A stretch of DNA of 64,000 nt, from NCBI RefSeq assembly GCF_017357105.1, contig NZ_CP071596.1, forward strand, positions 682,001-746,000, written 5' to 3'. The position numbers were made by a program, and so were the translations under genes. Positions 15,930 to 23,866 of the stretch are shown here, one piece after another (position 1 is the first letter of the stretch; each line of letters opens with the position of its first letter). Origin of the DNA: Natronosalvus caseinilyticus (GTDB lineage Archaea > Halobacteriota > Halobacteria > Halobacteriales > Natrialbaceae). The notes under the pieces were generated by a model, which saw only the letters and a list, made by a program, of their open reading frames with translations, made no database searches and was not told the origin of the DNA.

Positions 15930-18900
15930 ATGCGGGCCGAGGACGAGCGCTACTTCGAGACGCTCGAATCCCAGCTCGAGGAAGCCATGGACGTCGCCGA
16001 AACCGCCAAACAGCGGGGCGACGACCCGAAACCGGAGGTCGAAATCCCGGTCGCGAAGGACATGGCCGACCGCGTCGAGAACATTCTCGGAATCGACGGC
16101 GTTGCCGAGCGCGTGCGCGAACTCGAGGGGCAGATGTCCCGCGAGGAGGCCGCCCTCGCGCTCGCAGAAGATTTCGCCGACGGCTCCGTCGGTGACTACG
16201 AGACGAAAGCCGGGAAGGTCGAGGGGGCGGTCCGGACCGCAGTTGCCCTCCTGACCGAAGGGGTCGTCGCGGCACCGATCGAGGGCATCGACAAGGTCGA
16301 GATCCTCACCAACGACGACGGCACCGAGTTCGTCAACGTCTACTACGCAGGGCCGATTCGTTCCGCGGGCGGGACCGCCCAGGCCCTCTCGGTGCTGGTC
16401 GCGGACTACACCCGCGCACTGGTCGGCCTCGAGACCTACGAGGCCCGCCAGGAGGAGATCGAACGCTACGCCGAGGAGGTCGGCCTCTACGACAAGGAAA
16501 CCGGGTTGCAGTACTCCCCGAAGGACGAGGAGACGAAGTTTATCGCTAAACACCTCCCGATCATGCTCGACGGGGAGGCGACGGGCGACGAGGAGGTCTC
16601 GGGCTTTCGGGACCTCGAGCGCGTCGACACCAACTCCGCGCGCGGCGGGATGTGTCTGGTGATGGCCGAAGGAATCGCGCTGAAGGCGCCCAAGATCCAG
16701 CGCTATACGTCCCAGCTCGACGAGATCGACTGGCCGTGGCTCCAGGATCTGATCGACGGGACCTACTACAACGACGAGGCGTCGGCGGGTGAAGGCGAGG
16801 ACGGAGATGAGGGCGACGGAGACGGGGACAGAGACGAGGGGGCAAGCACCGACGACTCGAGTCCCGAACCCGACGAGGACCAGCACGCGGGCCCCCCGCG
16901 CGTCGAACCCGCCACGAAGTTCCTCCGGGACCTGATCGCCGGTCGCCCGGTCTTCTCTCACCCCTGTGCCGAGGGAGGCTTTCGCCTGCGCTACGGCCGC
17001 GCGCGAAACCACGGCTTCGCGACCGCGGGCGTCCACCCCGCCTCGATGCACATCCTGGACGACTTCCTCGCGACGGGCACCCAGATCAAGACCGAACGCC
17101 CCGGCAAGGCCGCCGGGGTGATCCCGGTCGACAGCATCGAGGGGCCCACCGTCCGCCTGGCCAACGGCGATGTCCGCCGGATCGACGACGTCGAGGAGGC
17201 CCTCGAGGTCCGCAACGGAATCGAGAAGATCCTGGACGCCGGCGAGTACCTGGTCAACTACGGCGAGTTCGTCGAGAACAACCACGCGCTCGCGCCCGCC
17301 GCCTACGCCGTCGAGTGGTGGGTCCAGGACCTCGAGGCCGCGGGCGCGGACGTCCAGGCGCTCGAGGACGACCCCCGGATCGACCTCGAGGACCCGCCCG
17401 CCGAGCAGGTCCTCGAGTGGGCGCTCGAGTACGACGCCCCGCTCCATCCGACATACACCTACCAGTGGCACGACCTTTCGGTCGCGGCGTTCAACGGGCT
17501 GGCCGAGGCCGTGAGCGACGGGACGGTCGAGGGCGAAGGCACAGGTGGCGAGGCACTCGTCCTGGAGCACACCGACGCTACCCGCGAGGCGCTCGAGACC
17601 ATCGTCATCGAACACCGTCAGCGCCCCGAGCGAATCGAGGTCGACGACTGGGAGCCGTTCGTACGCAGCCTGGGGCTGACGGCGGACCTCGAGCGCACCT
17701 GGTCGCTCGAGGACCTGAGCGAACGGGCACGCACCTGGGGAGTAGACGAGGACGGCGACAACGCCATCGAGGCGGTCAACGAGGTCGCCCCCGTCGCGGT
17801 CCGCGAACGGGCCCCGACCCGCATCGGCACGCGAATGGGACGACCCGAGAAGTCCGAGCGCCGGGACCTCAGCCCGCCCGTCCACACCCTCTTTCCCATC
17901 GGCGAGGCCGGCGGCGCCCAGCGCAACGTCGCCGACGCCGGCAAGTACGCCGAGACGATGAGCGACACGCCCGGCGTCGTCGAGCTCGAGATCGGGCGCA
18001 AGCGCTGTGAGGACTGCGGCGAGACCACGTTCAAGAATCGCTGTCCCGAGTGCAGCGAGCGGACCGTCCCGGACTACGAGTGTCCCTCCTGTGAGTCCCG
18101 GGTCGACCCCGACGAGGCGGGCCGTGTCGAGTGCGACCGCTGTGAGATCGAGGCGACCTGCGTCGAACACACGGAGATCGACGTCCACGAGGTGTATCGA
18201 GACGCCCTCGAGGCCGTCGGCGAGCGCGAGAACGCCTTCGAGATCCTGAAAGGCGTCAAGGGGCTCACCTCGACGACCAAAGTGCCCGAACCGATGGAGA
18301 AAGGAGTGCTCCGGGCGAAACACGACGTCTCGACGTTCAAGGACGGCACGGTTCGCTACGACATGACCGACCTCCCCGTCACCTCGGTCCGAGCCAGCGA
18401 ACTCGACATTACCGTCGGCCAGCTCGAGGCCCTGGGATACGAGGAGGACGTCCACGGCGAACCGCTGACCCACGAGGACCAGCTGGTCGAGCTCAAGGTC
18501 CAGGACATCGTCCTCTCGGACGGGGCGGCCGAGCACATGATGCAGACCGCCGACTTCATCGACGACCTGCTCGCGCAGTACTACGGGCTCGAGCCGTTCT
18601 ACGAGATTGACGATCGCCAGGAACTCGTCGGCGAGCTAGTATTTGGTATGGCACCGCACACCTCCGCAGCTACTGTCGGGAGAGTGATCGGTTTCACGAG
18701 CGCCGCCGTCGGCTACGCGCACCCGTTTTTCCATGCAGCAAAAAGACGCAACTGTGACGGAGATGAAGATTGTGTGATGCTTCTCATGGACGGATTGCTG
18801 AACTTTAGTATTAGCTTCTTGCCAGACAAACGGGGCGGCCGCATGGACGCCCCCCTCGTCATGTCCTCGAGGATCGACCCCTCCGAGATCGACGACGAGG

Positions 18901-19505
18901 CCCACAACATGGACGTCGTCTCCCACTATCCCCACGAATTCTACGAGGCCACCCTCGAGCAGGCCGACCCCGGTGACGTCGAGGACATCGTCGAAATCGC
19001 GGAAGATACGCTGGGAACCGACCGCGAGTACACCGGCTTCGGGCACACCCACGACACCACCGACATCGCCATGGGGCCGGATCTCTCTGCCTACAAGACG
19101 CTCGGGTCGATGATGGACAAGATGGATGCCCAGCTCGAGCTGGCGCGCAAACTCGAGGCCGTCGACGAGACGGACGTCGCCGAGCGGGTCATCGAGTACC
19201 ACTTCCTGCCCGACCTCATCGGCAACCTGCGGGCGTTCTCGCGTCAGGAGACGCGGTGTCTCGACTGCGGGGAGAAGTTCCGACGGATGCCCCTCACCGA
19301 GGTCTGCCGGGAGTGTGGCGGCCGCGTCAACCTGACTGTCCACAAGGGGTCGGTCAACAAGTATATGCAGACGGCCATCGACGTCGCCGAGGAGTACGGC
19401 TGTCGAGACTACACCAAACAACGGCTGGAAGTGCTCGAGAAGTCCCTGGAGAGCGTCTTCGAGAACGACAAGAACAAGCAAAGTGGCATCGCCGACTTCA
19501 TGTGA
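15930..19505 (+). CDS. polC: DNA polymerase D (Pol II) large subunit DP2
   Basis: This 1191-residue protein is the catalytic subunit of the archaeal replicative polymerase D. Early conserved blocks are VNVYYAGPIRSAGGTAQALSV and DTNSARGGMCLV. An acidic linker typical of haloarchaea is at about 285-325. There are zinc-binding Cys clusters at about 690-735 and 1109-1130 (CLDCGEKFRRMPLTEVCRECGG). The catalytic block around residues 935-965 contains KRRNCDGDEDC. The C-terminus KQSGIADFM is a likely PCNA-interaction tail. No intein is present, although the N941-C942 junction is a known intein site in this family. Codons 903-967 have unusual A/T-ending usage (see findings). It is translationally adjacent to the PPC gene. 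Confidence 0.97.
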   Translation: MRAEDERYFETLESQLEEAMDVAETAKQRGDDPKPEVEIPVAKDMADRVENILGIDGVAERVRELEGQMSREEAALALAEDFADGSVGDYETKAGKVEGAVRTAVALLTEGVVAAPIEGIDKVEILTNDDGTEFVNVYYAGPIRSAGGTAQALSVLVADYTRALVGLETYEARQEEIERYAEEVGLYDKETGLQYSPKDEETKFIAKHLPIMLDGEATGDEEVSGFRDLERVDTNSARGGMCLVMAEGIALKAPKIQRYTSQLDEIDWPWLQDLIDGTYYNDEASAGEGEDGDEGDGDGDRDEGASTDDSSPEPDEDQHAGPPRVEPATKFLRDLIAGRPVFSHPCAEGGFRLRYGRARNHGFATAGVHPASMHILDDFLATGTQIKTERPGKAAGVIPVDSIEGPTVRLANGDVRRIDDVEEALEVRNGIEKILDAGEYLVNYGEFVENNHALAPAAYAVEWWVQDLEAAGADVQALEDDPRIDLEDPPAEQVLEWALEYDAPLHPTYTYQWHDLSVAAFNGLAEAVSDGTVEGEGTGGEALVLEHTDATREALETIVIEHRQRPERIEVDDWEPFVRSLGLTADLERTWSLEDLSERARTWGVDEDGDNAIEAVNEVAPVAVRERAPTRIGTRMGRPEKSERRDLSPPVHTLFPIGEAGGAQRNVADAGKYAETMSDTPGVVELEIGRKRCEDCGETTFKNRCPECSERTVPDYECPSCESRVDPDEAGRVECDRCEIEATCVEHTEIDVHEVYRDALEAVGERENAFEILKGVKGLTSTTKVPEPMEKGVLRAKHDVSTFKDGTVRYDMTDLPVTSVRASELDITVGQLEALGYEEDVHGEPLTHEDQLVELKVQDIVLSDGAAEHMMQTADFIDDLLAQYYGLEPFYEIDDRQELVGELVFGMAPHTSAATVGRVIGFTSAAVGYAHPFFHAAKRRNCDGDEDCVMLLMDGLLNFSISFLPDKRGGRMDAPLVMSSRIDPSEIDDEAHNMDVVSHYPHEFYEATLEQADPGDVEDIVEIAEDTLGTDREYTGFGHTHDTTDIAMGPDLSAYKTLGSMMDKMDAQLELARKLEAVDETDVAERVIEYHFLPDLIGNLRAFSRQETRCLDCGEKFRRMPLTEVCRECGGRVNLTVHKGSVNKYMQTAIDVAEEYGCRDYTKQRLEVLEKSLESVFENDKNKQSGIADFM
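18636..18830 (+). other. Tract of atypical codon usage within polC at an empty intein site
   Basis: By hand count 29 of the 66 codons starting at 18636 end in A or T, against 6 of the next 60. Rare codons such as AGA (twice), CTA, GTA, TTT, AGT and ATT cluster here. The encoded protein remains a normal PolD sequence. The Asn-Cys junction used by inteins in this gene family falls at 18752/18753, inside the tract. Confidence 0.8.
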
Positions 19506-19607
19506 CCGCGGCTAGTGGTGAGCGTCTCTGTTCGGACGTCTCGTCGGATCAACCGTGCTTCTGGCTCGCGTCGCACACCTCTGGCTCGGCGCTCGGCGGC
19601 GGACCGG

Positions 19608-20609
19608 TTAACTCCGGAGGTTGTCGACGATATTCGTTTTGAATCCGCTGTACACGGCAGCCAGTGGGCTCGACCAGCTCAGTCGGTGGTACATTCGAAC
19701 CTCTGGGGCGAACTTCGCCTTGTACTCGGAGAGCCCGTAGAGATTCGCTCCGCCGTGGTCGAGGCGCTCGAGGCCGCGGTCGCGCGCCTGGCAGATGACG
19801 TGCCAGAGCATGAGGTCCATCACCGGGACGCTGTGGTCGCGATTGCTAACCCCCTGCCACGTGACCAGCGTTCTATCGTCTTCCAGGGTGATCTGACCAC
19901 CGACGAGTTCGCCATCGGCGTCGAACCGGTACACGCGCATGAGCCCGTCGGGAAGTGCGCCGTATAGGGCCGAAAAGAACGCCGGCGGTGCGGCGTACTC
20001 GTCGTGTCGTTTCCGTAGCCCGTCGATGATAGCGGGTATCTCTGCACCGTTCGTTTCCGTTATTTCGTAGCTGTCGTCCGGCGTGTTTCGAATGTTTTGC
20101 CGGAGGTCGCTGCTGAACGTCATCAGCAAATCCTCTTCCGACGGCGTGAGATCGACGGCGTACGTGAAGTACGGCTTGCGTGCGGCGTACTCGTTCCAGA
20201 AGAACGGCCGCGGATCGCCGTACTCCGTGGCGGTCTGGACGTAGATGTACGCTGGACCGATCGTGTCCCGAATCGCCTCGTCGACGGACGCGACGAAGCG
20301 GTTGTGGCGCCGCAACGCTTTTCGTTCTTTCAGCGAGTCCTGGTTGAGCAGTATCGGCCCAAGGTAGTTAACTCGCAAACCGGTCGGCGGGGAATAGGCC
20401 GTTTGAACGGGACCTTTCGAGTTGGAGAACACCGGAAAGAGTCCGACCGGCTGGTTACCTTTGTACCCGACGTACGGATACAGCGTTCCGGCGTAGTCTT
20501 CCATGACTTCCAGGGCCTCGTAGCGGTGGAAGGGCGTCCGATGGGGTGACTGTTCGACCAGGCTATTCCACTCGTCCGGGTCGTCTACGGGGGACACGTC
20601 GATGGTCAT
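19608..20609 (-). CDS. FemAB/GNAT-like acyltransferase
   Basis: The protein is 333 residues from ATG 20609 (MTIDVSPVDDPDEW). The N-terminal GNAT-like half has WNSLVEQSPHRTPFHRYEAL, and the second half has MRVYRFDADGELVGGQITLEDDRTLVTWQG and LDHGGANLYGLSEYKAKFAPE. The latter is characteristic of the FemAB-like/GNAT_6 group that transfers amino acids or acyl groups onto cell-surface polymers. In haloarchaea such genes often occur with sugar and glycan loci, but none is adjacent here. The base composition is visibly lower in GC than in the neighbours, which suggests transfer. An upstream start at 20684 is possible but adds a non-conserved segment. Confidence 0.75.
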   Translation of the reverse strand: MTIDVSPVDDPDEWNSLVEQSPHRTPFHRYEALEVMEDYAGTLYPYVGYKGNQPVGLFPVFSNSKGPVQTAYSPPTGLRVNYLGPILLNQDSLKERKALRRHNRFVASVDEAIRDTIGPAYIYVQTATEYGDPRPFFWNEYAARKPYFTYAVDLTPSEEDLLMTFSSDLRQNIRNTPDDSYEITETNGAEIPAIIDGLRKRHDEYAAPPAFFSALYGALPDGLMRVYRFDADGELVGGQITLEDDRTLVTWQGVSNRDHSVPVMDLMLWHVICQARDRGLERLDHGGANLYGLSEYKAKFAPEVRMYHRLSWSSPLAAVYSGFKTNIVDNLRS

Positions 20610-20748
20610 TTTCCTCACCGTATCGGCGTACTGGACGGCACGCAGCACTCCTACGGACGAGAACCCCGTGTAAAGTTCTTTCACGCATTTCGCTGAAAAG
20701 TGTCGCAGTCGCCGTTTTCACTCCTGTTGGCCTGAAACAACCGGAGTC

Positions 20749-21207
20749 GTGACCAGTAGCGACGCGAACGGAGACGAACCAGTGACCAGTTTTTCAATCA
20801 TTCGCGAGGAATGCGGGAGTACTACTACACATGACACCTACAGACACTACCGGAATCGCTACCCGTCGTCACCTGCACCGGAGAAAGCGTACAGCGTGCC
20901 AATCCGGTTTCGCGAGCTCGCGACCGTGACCGTCGAGCCAGGCCCGCTCGAGGTCCGCCTCCGGAACCGCTTCGGCGGGACGGTAGGCGAGTCCCGCGTC
21001 GTCATCCGCCAGGCCGTCGACCTCGCGGACTCCGGACAGTACGAGGCCGACGTGGGTGCCGAGTTGACCACCGAGGCGGTGCTCGAGGAACTCGCGGACG
21101 CGCCCCACGGCACGCCCGCGGACCGGTGGAACTGGTGGATCGGGTCGCTCGAGGTCGCCTACGGGGGGTACGGCCAGTTCGGCATTCAGCGCTACCGCGA
21201 CGGCTGA
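20749..21207 (+). CDS. Hypothetical protein
   Basis: The longest frame gives 152 residues from GTG 20749. The N-terminal 45 residues (Ser/Thr/Arg/Tyr-rich) look less coding-like than the rest, so the true start could be GTG 20896, giving about 103 residues beginning VPIRFRELATVTVEPG. The C-terminal half is compact: LEVRLRNRFGGTVGESRVVI, EADVGAELTTEAVLEELADAP, WNWWIGSLEVAYGGYGQFGIQRY. I recognise no domain, no signal peptide and no membrane helix. It is divergent from the FemAB-like gene and followed by about 230 non-coding bases. Confidence 0.5.
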   Translation: MTSSDANGDEPVTSFSIIREECGSTTTHDTYRHYRNRYPSSPAPEKAYSVPIRFRELATVTVEPGPLEVRLRNRFGGTVGESRVVIRQAVDLADSGQYEADVGAELTTEAVLEELADAPHGTPADRWNWWIGSLEVAYGGYGQFGIQRYRDG

Positions 21208-21240
21208 GACACGGCCTGGACGACGGCGGTCGCCAGTATT

Positions 21241-21257
21241 ACTATAGAAAATATAGT
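21241..21257. repeat. AT-rich perfect dyad
   Basis: ACTATA and TATAGT flank GAAAA and form a 6-bp inverted repeat in an otherwise GC-rich intergenic region, followed by TTTT. It could be a regulatory site or a weak terminator for the preceding gene. Confidence 0.35.
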
Positions 21258-21434
21258 TTTAGACTGAGTCGGCAGCCGGGTCGAGCATCACGCCATCGAG
21301 TACCTCGAGAGCGGCGCGAACGACGGGATTCGAGAGTGACGTAAACAGCAGAATATCGGAGTCGAGCTACCCGTGAAGACGACCAGACGCCTGCGCACAC
21401 AAGATACATCTCCGTCTCGCCGGTACCGGCAGGT

Positions 21435-21920
21435 ATGGGTGGACGACAGTCAGCACTCGACGAGACCGACCGGGGGATCCTCCACATGCTCCAACTAGAC
21501 GCCCGGAACAACAGAGCCAGGGAGATCGGGGAGGCCGTGGGCGTCTCCGCGAGCACCGTCCGGAATCGAATCGAAGCGCTCGAGGACGAGGGCGTGATCA
21601 GGGGATACGTTCCGAAGATCGACTACGAGCGGGCGGGCTATCAGCTGTCGATCCTCTTCACCTGCACCGCGAACAATCCATCCGAACCCCTCACCGAGGA
21701 CTTACTGGAGAAACACGGCGTCGTCTCCGTCCGGAAACTGCTCGCCGGTCGAGAGAACTATCACATCAGAGTCGTCGGCACGGACACGAACGACGTGTCG
21801 AACATCGCGAACTCGATCCGCGAGTGCGGCCTCGAGATCGTTCGATCGGAGGTGCTGGACGACGAGTACGTCCAGCCGTTCGATCACTTCGGCAAGGACG
21901 TTCCCTCGGGAGAGGACTGA
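21435..21920 (+). CDS. Lrp/AsnC-family transcriptional regulator
   Basis: The protein is 161 residues. The N-terminal Lrp-type HTH is at about residues 8-60 (LDETDRGILHMLQLDARN, then REIGEAVGVSASTVRNRIEALEDEGVIRGYVPKIDYERAGY). A RAM/ligand-binding beta-alpha-beta domain follows (LSILFTCTANNPSE ... GVVSVRKLLAGRENYHIRVVGTD), with a C-terminal GLEIVRSEVLDDEYVQPFDHFG. The length is normal for Lrp proteins. Members bind amino acids or other small effectors and form octamers. The effector and targets are not visible. The next gene, a HalOD1 protein, has its own TATA box. Confidence 0.9.
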   Translation: MGGRQSALDETDRGILHMLQLDARNNRAREIGEAVGVSASTVRNRIEALEDEGVIRGYVPKIDYERAGYQLSILFTCTANNPSEPLTEDLLEKHGVVSVRKLLAGRENYHIRVVGTDTNDVSNIANSIRECGLEIVRSEVLDDEYVQPFDHFGKDVPSGED

Positions 21921-22010
21921 GAAACGGTCGCCCTCAAGTTTCAATCTGTTTTCTGTGGAATAAGCAGCGTTCGGCGGTAAAATCCAGGTCTCCCGGAACT
22001 GGTGGAGGGA

Positions 22011-22017
22011 TTTATAC
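22011..22017 (+). promoter_or_regulatory. TATA box of the HalOD1 gene
   Basis: TTTATAC about 25 bp before the GTG/ATG at 22039/22042 indicates a leaderless transcript. Confidence 0.55.
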
Positions 22018-22041
22018 GTATCCATCGGCTCCCTAGCGGTG

Positions 22042-22314
22042 ATGGAAACCGCGACACCCACGCAATCAGTCTCCTCCAGCTCGCCCGTCACGACCGTCGT
22101 CGAACTCGTCGCCGACCGAGAAGGAACGGACCCGATGGAGCTACAACCGCCGCTTTACGACGTGATCGATCCCGAGGCGCTCAACGCGCTCTTCGCGCCG
22201 ACCAGTCGCGGCCGACCGCGCGAATCCGGCGAAGTTACGTTCGAGTACCTGGGGTACGACGTCACCGTCCGGGGGGACGGGGACGTTTCCGTGAGAGACA
22301 CTACCGAACGGTAG
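22042..22314 (+). CDS. HalOD1 output-domain protein
   Basis: This small acidic protein has 90 residues from ATG 22042; a GTG at 22039 would add one residue. It matches the HalOD1 pattern: VTTVVELVADREGTDPMELQPPLYDVIDPEALNALF, followed by a beta hairpin GEVTFEYLGYDVTVRGDGDVSVRD. HalOD1 proteins are abundant in haloarchaea and are proposed output modules of signalling pathways. A TATA box 25 bp upstream supports the start. It is about 120 bp downstream of the Lrp regulator on the same strand but probably separately transcribed. Confidence 0.8.
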   Translation: METATPTQSVSSSSPVTTVVELVADREGTDPMELQPPLYDVIDPEALNALFAPTSRGRPRESGEVTFEYLGYDVTVRGDGDVSVRDTTER

Positions 22315-22467
22315 CGACCACGAGTGATCGTGGCGGTCGGACTGGATCCATTATTCACTCGTCTCGCACGCCCACAGCGGTGAGTGAGCGTCCGATAGCC
22401 AGATGTCCCTCGGCCCGACGCCCGGCTATGTCCCGGCTGGTCACTGCGCTACCGGACTCGAAACCAC

Positions 22468-22869
22468 TCACGAACGGCTGGGACCGCCCGCGCTCTGGAC
22501 GCGCCAGCTCCCCTCGAGGCCGCAGGCTTCCCGGACCTCGTAGTCGATTTCGGTCTCCGGCCCGATTCGCGCCCCGCCGTCGACGGACTCGACGCGCAGA
22601 GGGACGTCGAGGGTGTTCCCGCAGCAGCCGACGCCGACGAACTCCTCCCAGACGTCTCCCGGTTCGGCCCGCTCGCGAGTCTTGCGAAGGAAGGCCCGAA
22701 ACGCCGGTTTCTCGACCTGAAACCGCCCCCAGTCCGAGAGGTCCTCGGGGTACGAGAGGACGAGCCGAGCGGCCGCCCGTCCGCCGGTCCCGTCCGCGTT
22801 CGGCTCCACAACCGCGTCGCTCCCCGAAGTCCCATCGCGTGCTGTACTCGCGTCACTCGAGTGTTCCAT
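22468..22869 (-). CDS. Conserved haloarchaeal protein of unknown function
   Basis: This 133-residue cytoplasmic acidic protein has a disordered N-terminus (about 30 residues). A probable alpha/beta domain follows with ARLVLSYPEDLSDWGRFQVEKPAFRAFLRKTRERAEPGDVWEEFVGVGCCGNTLDVPLRVE. The vicinal Cys pair GVGCCGNTLDVPL is the most striking feature and could bind a metal or be redox-active. A further single Cys lies in VREACGLEGSW. It is divergent from secF, which starts about 120 bp away. No membrane segment or signal peptide is present. Confidence 0.55.
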   Translation of the reverse strand: MEHSSDASTARDGTSGSDAVVEPNADGTGGRAAARLVLSYPEDLSDWGRFQVEKPAFRAFLRKTRERAEPGDVWEEFVGVGCCGNTLDVPLRVESVDGGARIGPETEIDYEVREACGLEGSWRVQSAGGPSRS

Positions 22870-22987
22870 ACGACGGCTACGCGCTCGAGCGTGATGACGG
22901 GTTCCATTTCGTTCACCGAACCACCACCTGAAATATCGTGATGGAATTGAGAAGGCTTACTTTCACCGACGGCAACACCCAGGGTAT

Positions 22988-23866
22988 ATGGGGACTTTCG
23001 CGGTACCGGAAATCGATTACACCCGGTACACCAACCGCCAGCTGGCGGCGGTTCCACTCGCCGTCCTTGCGTTCGCGTTGCTCGTTCTCCTCGGCGGCTA
23101 CGTCGTCTACGGCACGCCGGTCGAACTGGGCATGGACTTCGCCGGCGGAACCGAGTTGACGATCGAGACGACGAGTTCCGAAGCGGAGATCGAGGCCGCC
23201 TTCAGCGAGGAGCCCGAGTCGGTGCAGTCGGTCCAGGCCACCGAGAACCAGTACCTCGTCCAGTTCGCGCCGACCGACGCGGACGTACAGTCGGAGGCAG
23301 AGTCGAACCTCGAGCCCGTCTCCGGCAACGACCGGGTCGTCCAGCTCTCGGCGGAGACGTCGGCGAGTTTCGGGGCGGCCGCCCAGCAAACGGCGCTGCT
23401 CGGCCTCGGAGCCGCGTTCGTCGGGATGAGCGTCATCGCGTTCGTCCTCTTCCGGACGTTCGTTCCCTCCATCGCTATCGTCATCTCGGCGTTTTCCGAC
23501 CTCGTTATCCCGCTCGCGTTCATGAACGTCCTCGGGATTCCGCTCTCGCTCGGGACCGTCGCCGGACTCCTGTTGATCGTCGGGTACTCCGTCGACTCGG
23601 ACATCCTGCTGAACAACCACATTCTCAGGCGCAGCGGTGACTTCTACGAGAGCACCCACCGGGCGATGCGCACCGGGATCACCATGACCGTCACGTCAAT
23701 GGCGGCGATGCTGGTCATGGCCGTCGCCGCGTGGGCGCTCGGCGTCGAACTCCTGCTCTCGATCGGCCTGATCCTCACCGTCGGACTGGCCGCCGATCTG
23801 ATGAACACCTACCTGCTGAACCTCAGCCTGCTTCGGTGGTACAAGTTCGAGGGGGTGGCCCGATGA
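22988..23866 (+). CDS. secF: Protein translocase subunit SecF
   Basis: This 292-residue membrane protein has helix 1 at about residues 18-40. A large extracytoplasmic domain opens with the SecF signature VELGMDFAGGTELTIE. Five further helices in the RND-like half contain FVLFRTFVPSIAIVISAFSDLVIPLAFM and LLLIVGYSVDSDILLNNHILR, the conserved GYSVDSDI motif. It assists Sec-dependent export together with SecD. Archaea have the order secF-secD, as here: its TGA overlaps the ATG of secD (ATGA). A TATA-like TTACTTTC about 25 bp upstream supports the start. Confidence 0.95.
   Translation: MGTFAVPEIDYTRYTNRQLAAVPLAVLAFALLVLLGGYVVYGTPVELGMDFAGGTELTIETTSSEAEIEAAFSEEPESVQSVQATENQYLVQFAPTDADVQSEAESNLEPVSGNDRVVQLSAETSASFGAAAQQTALLGLGAAFVGMSVIAFVLFRTFVPSIAIVISAFSDLVIPLAFMNVLGIPLSLGTVAGLLLIVGYSVDSDILLNNHILRRSGDFYESTHRAMRTGITMTVTSMAAMLVMAVAAWALGVELLLSIGLILTVGLAADLMNTYLLNLSLLRWYKFEGVAR

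Noticed and set aside
15627..18536. A 969-codon open frame antisense to polC
   Set aside because: It is a typical GC-rich shadow frame; its translation is low in family-like sequence, while the plus strand encodes full-length PolD large subunit.
15930..19505. Intein within polC
   Set aside because: The Asn-Cys junction is uninterrupted and the length is normal for an intein-free PolD large subunit; only the codon tract is unusual.
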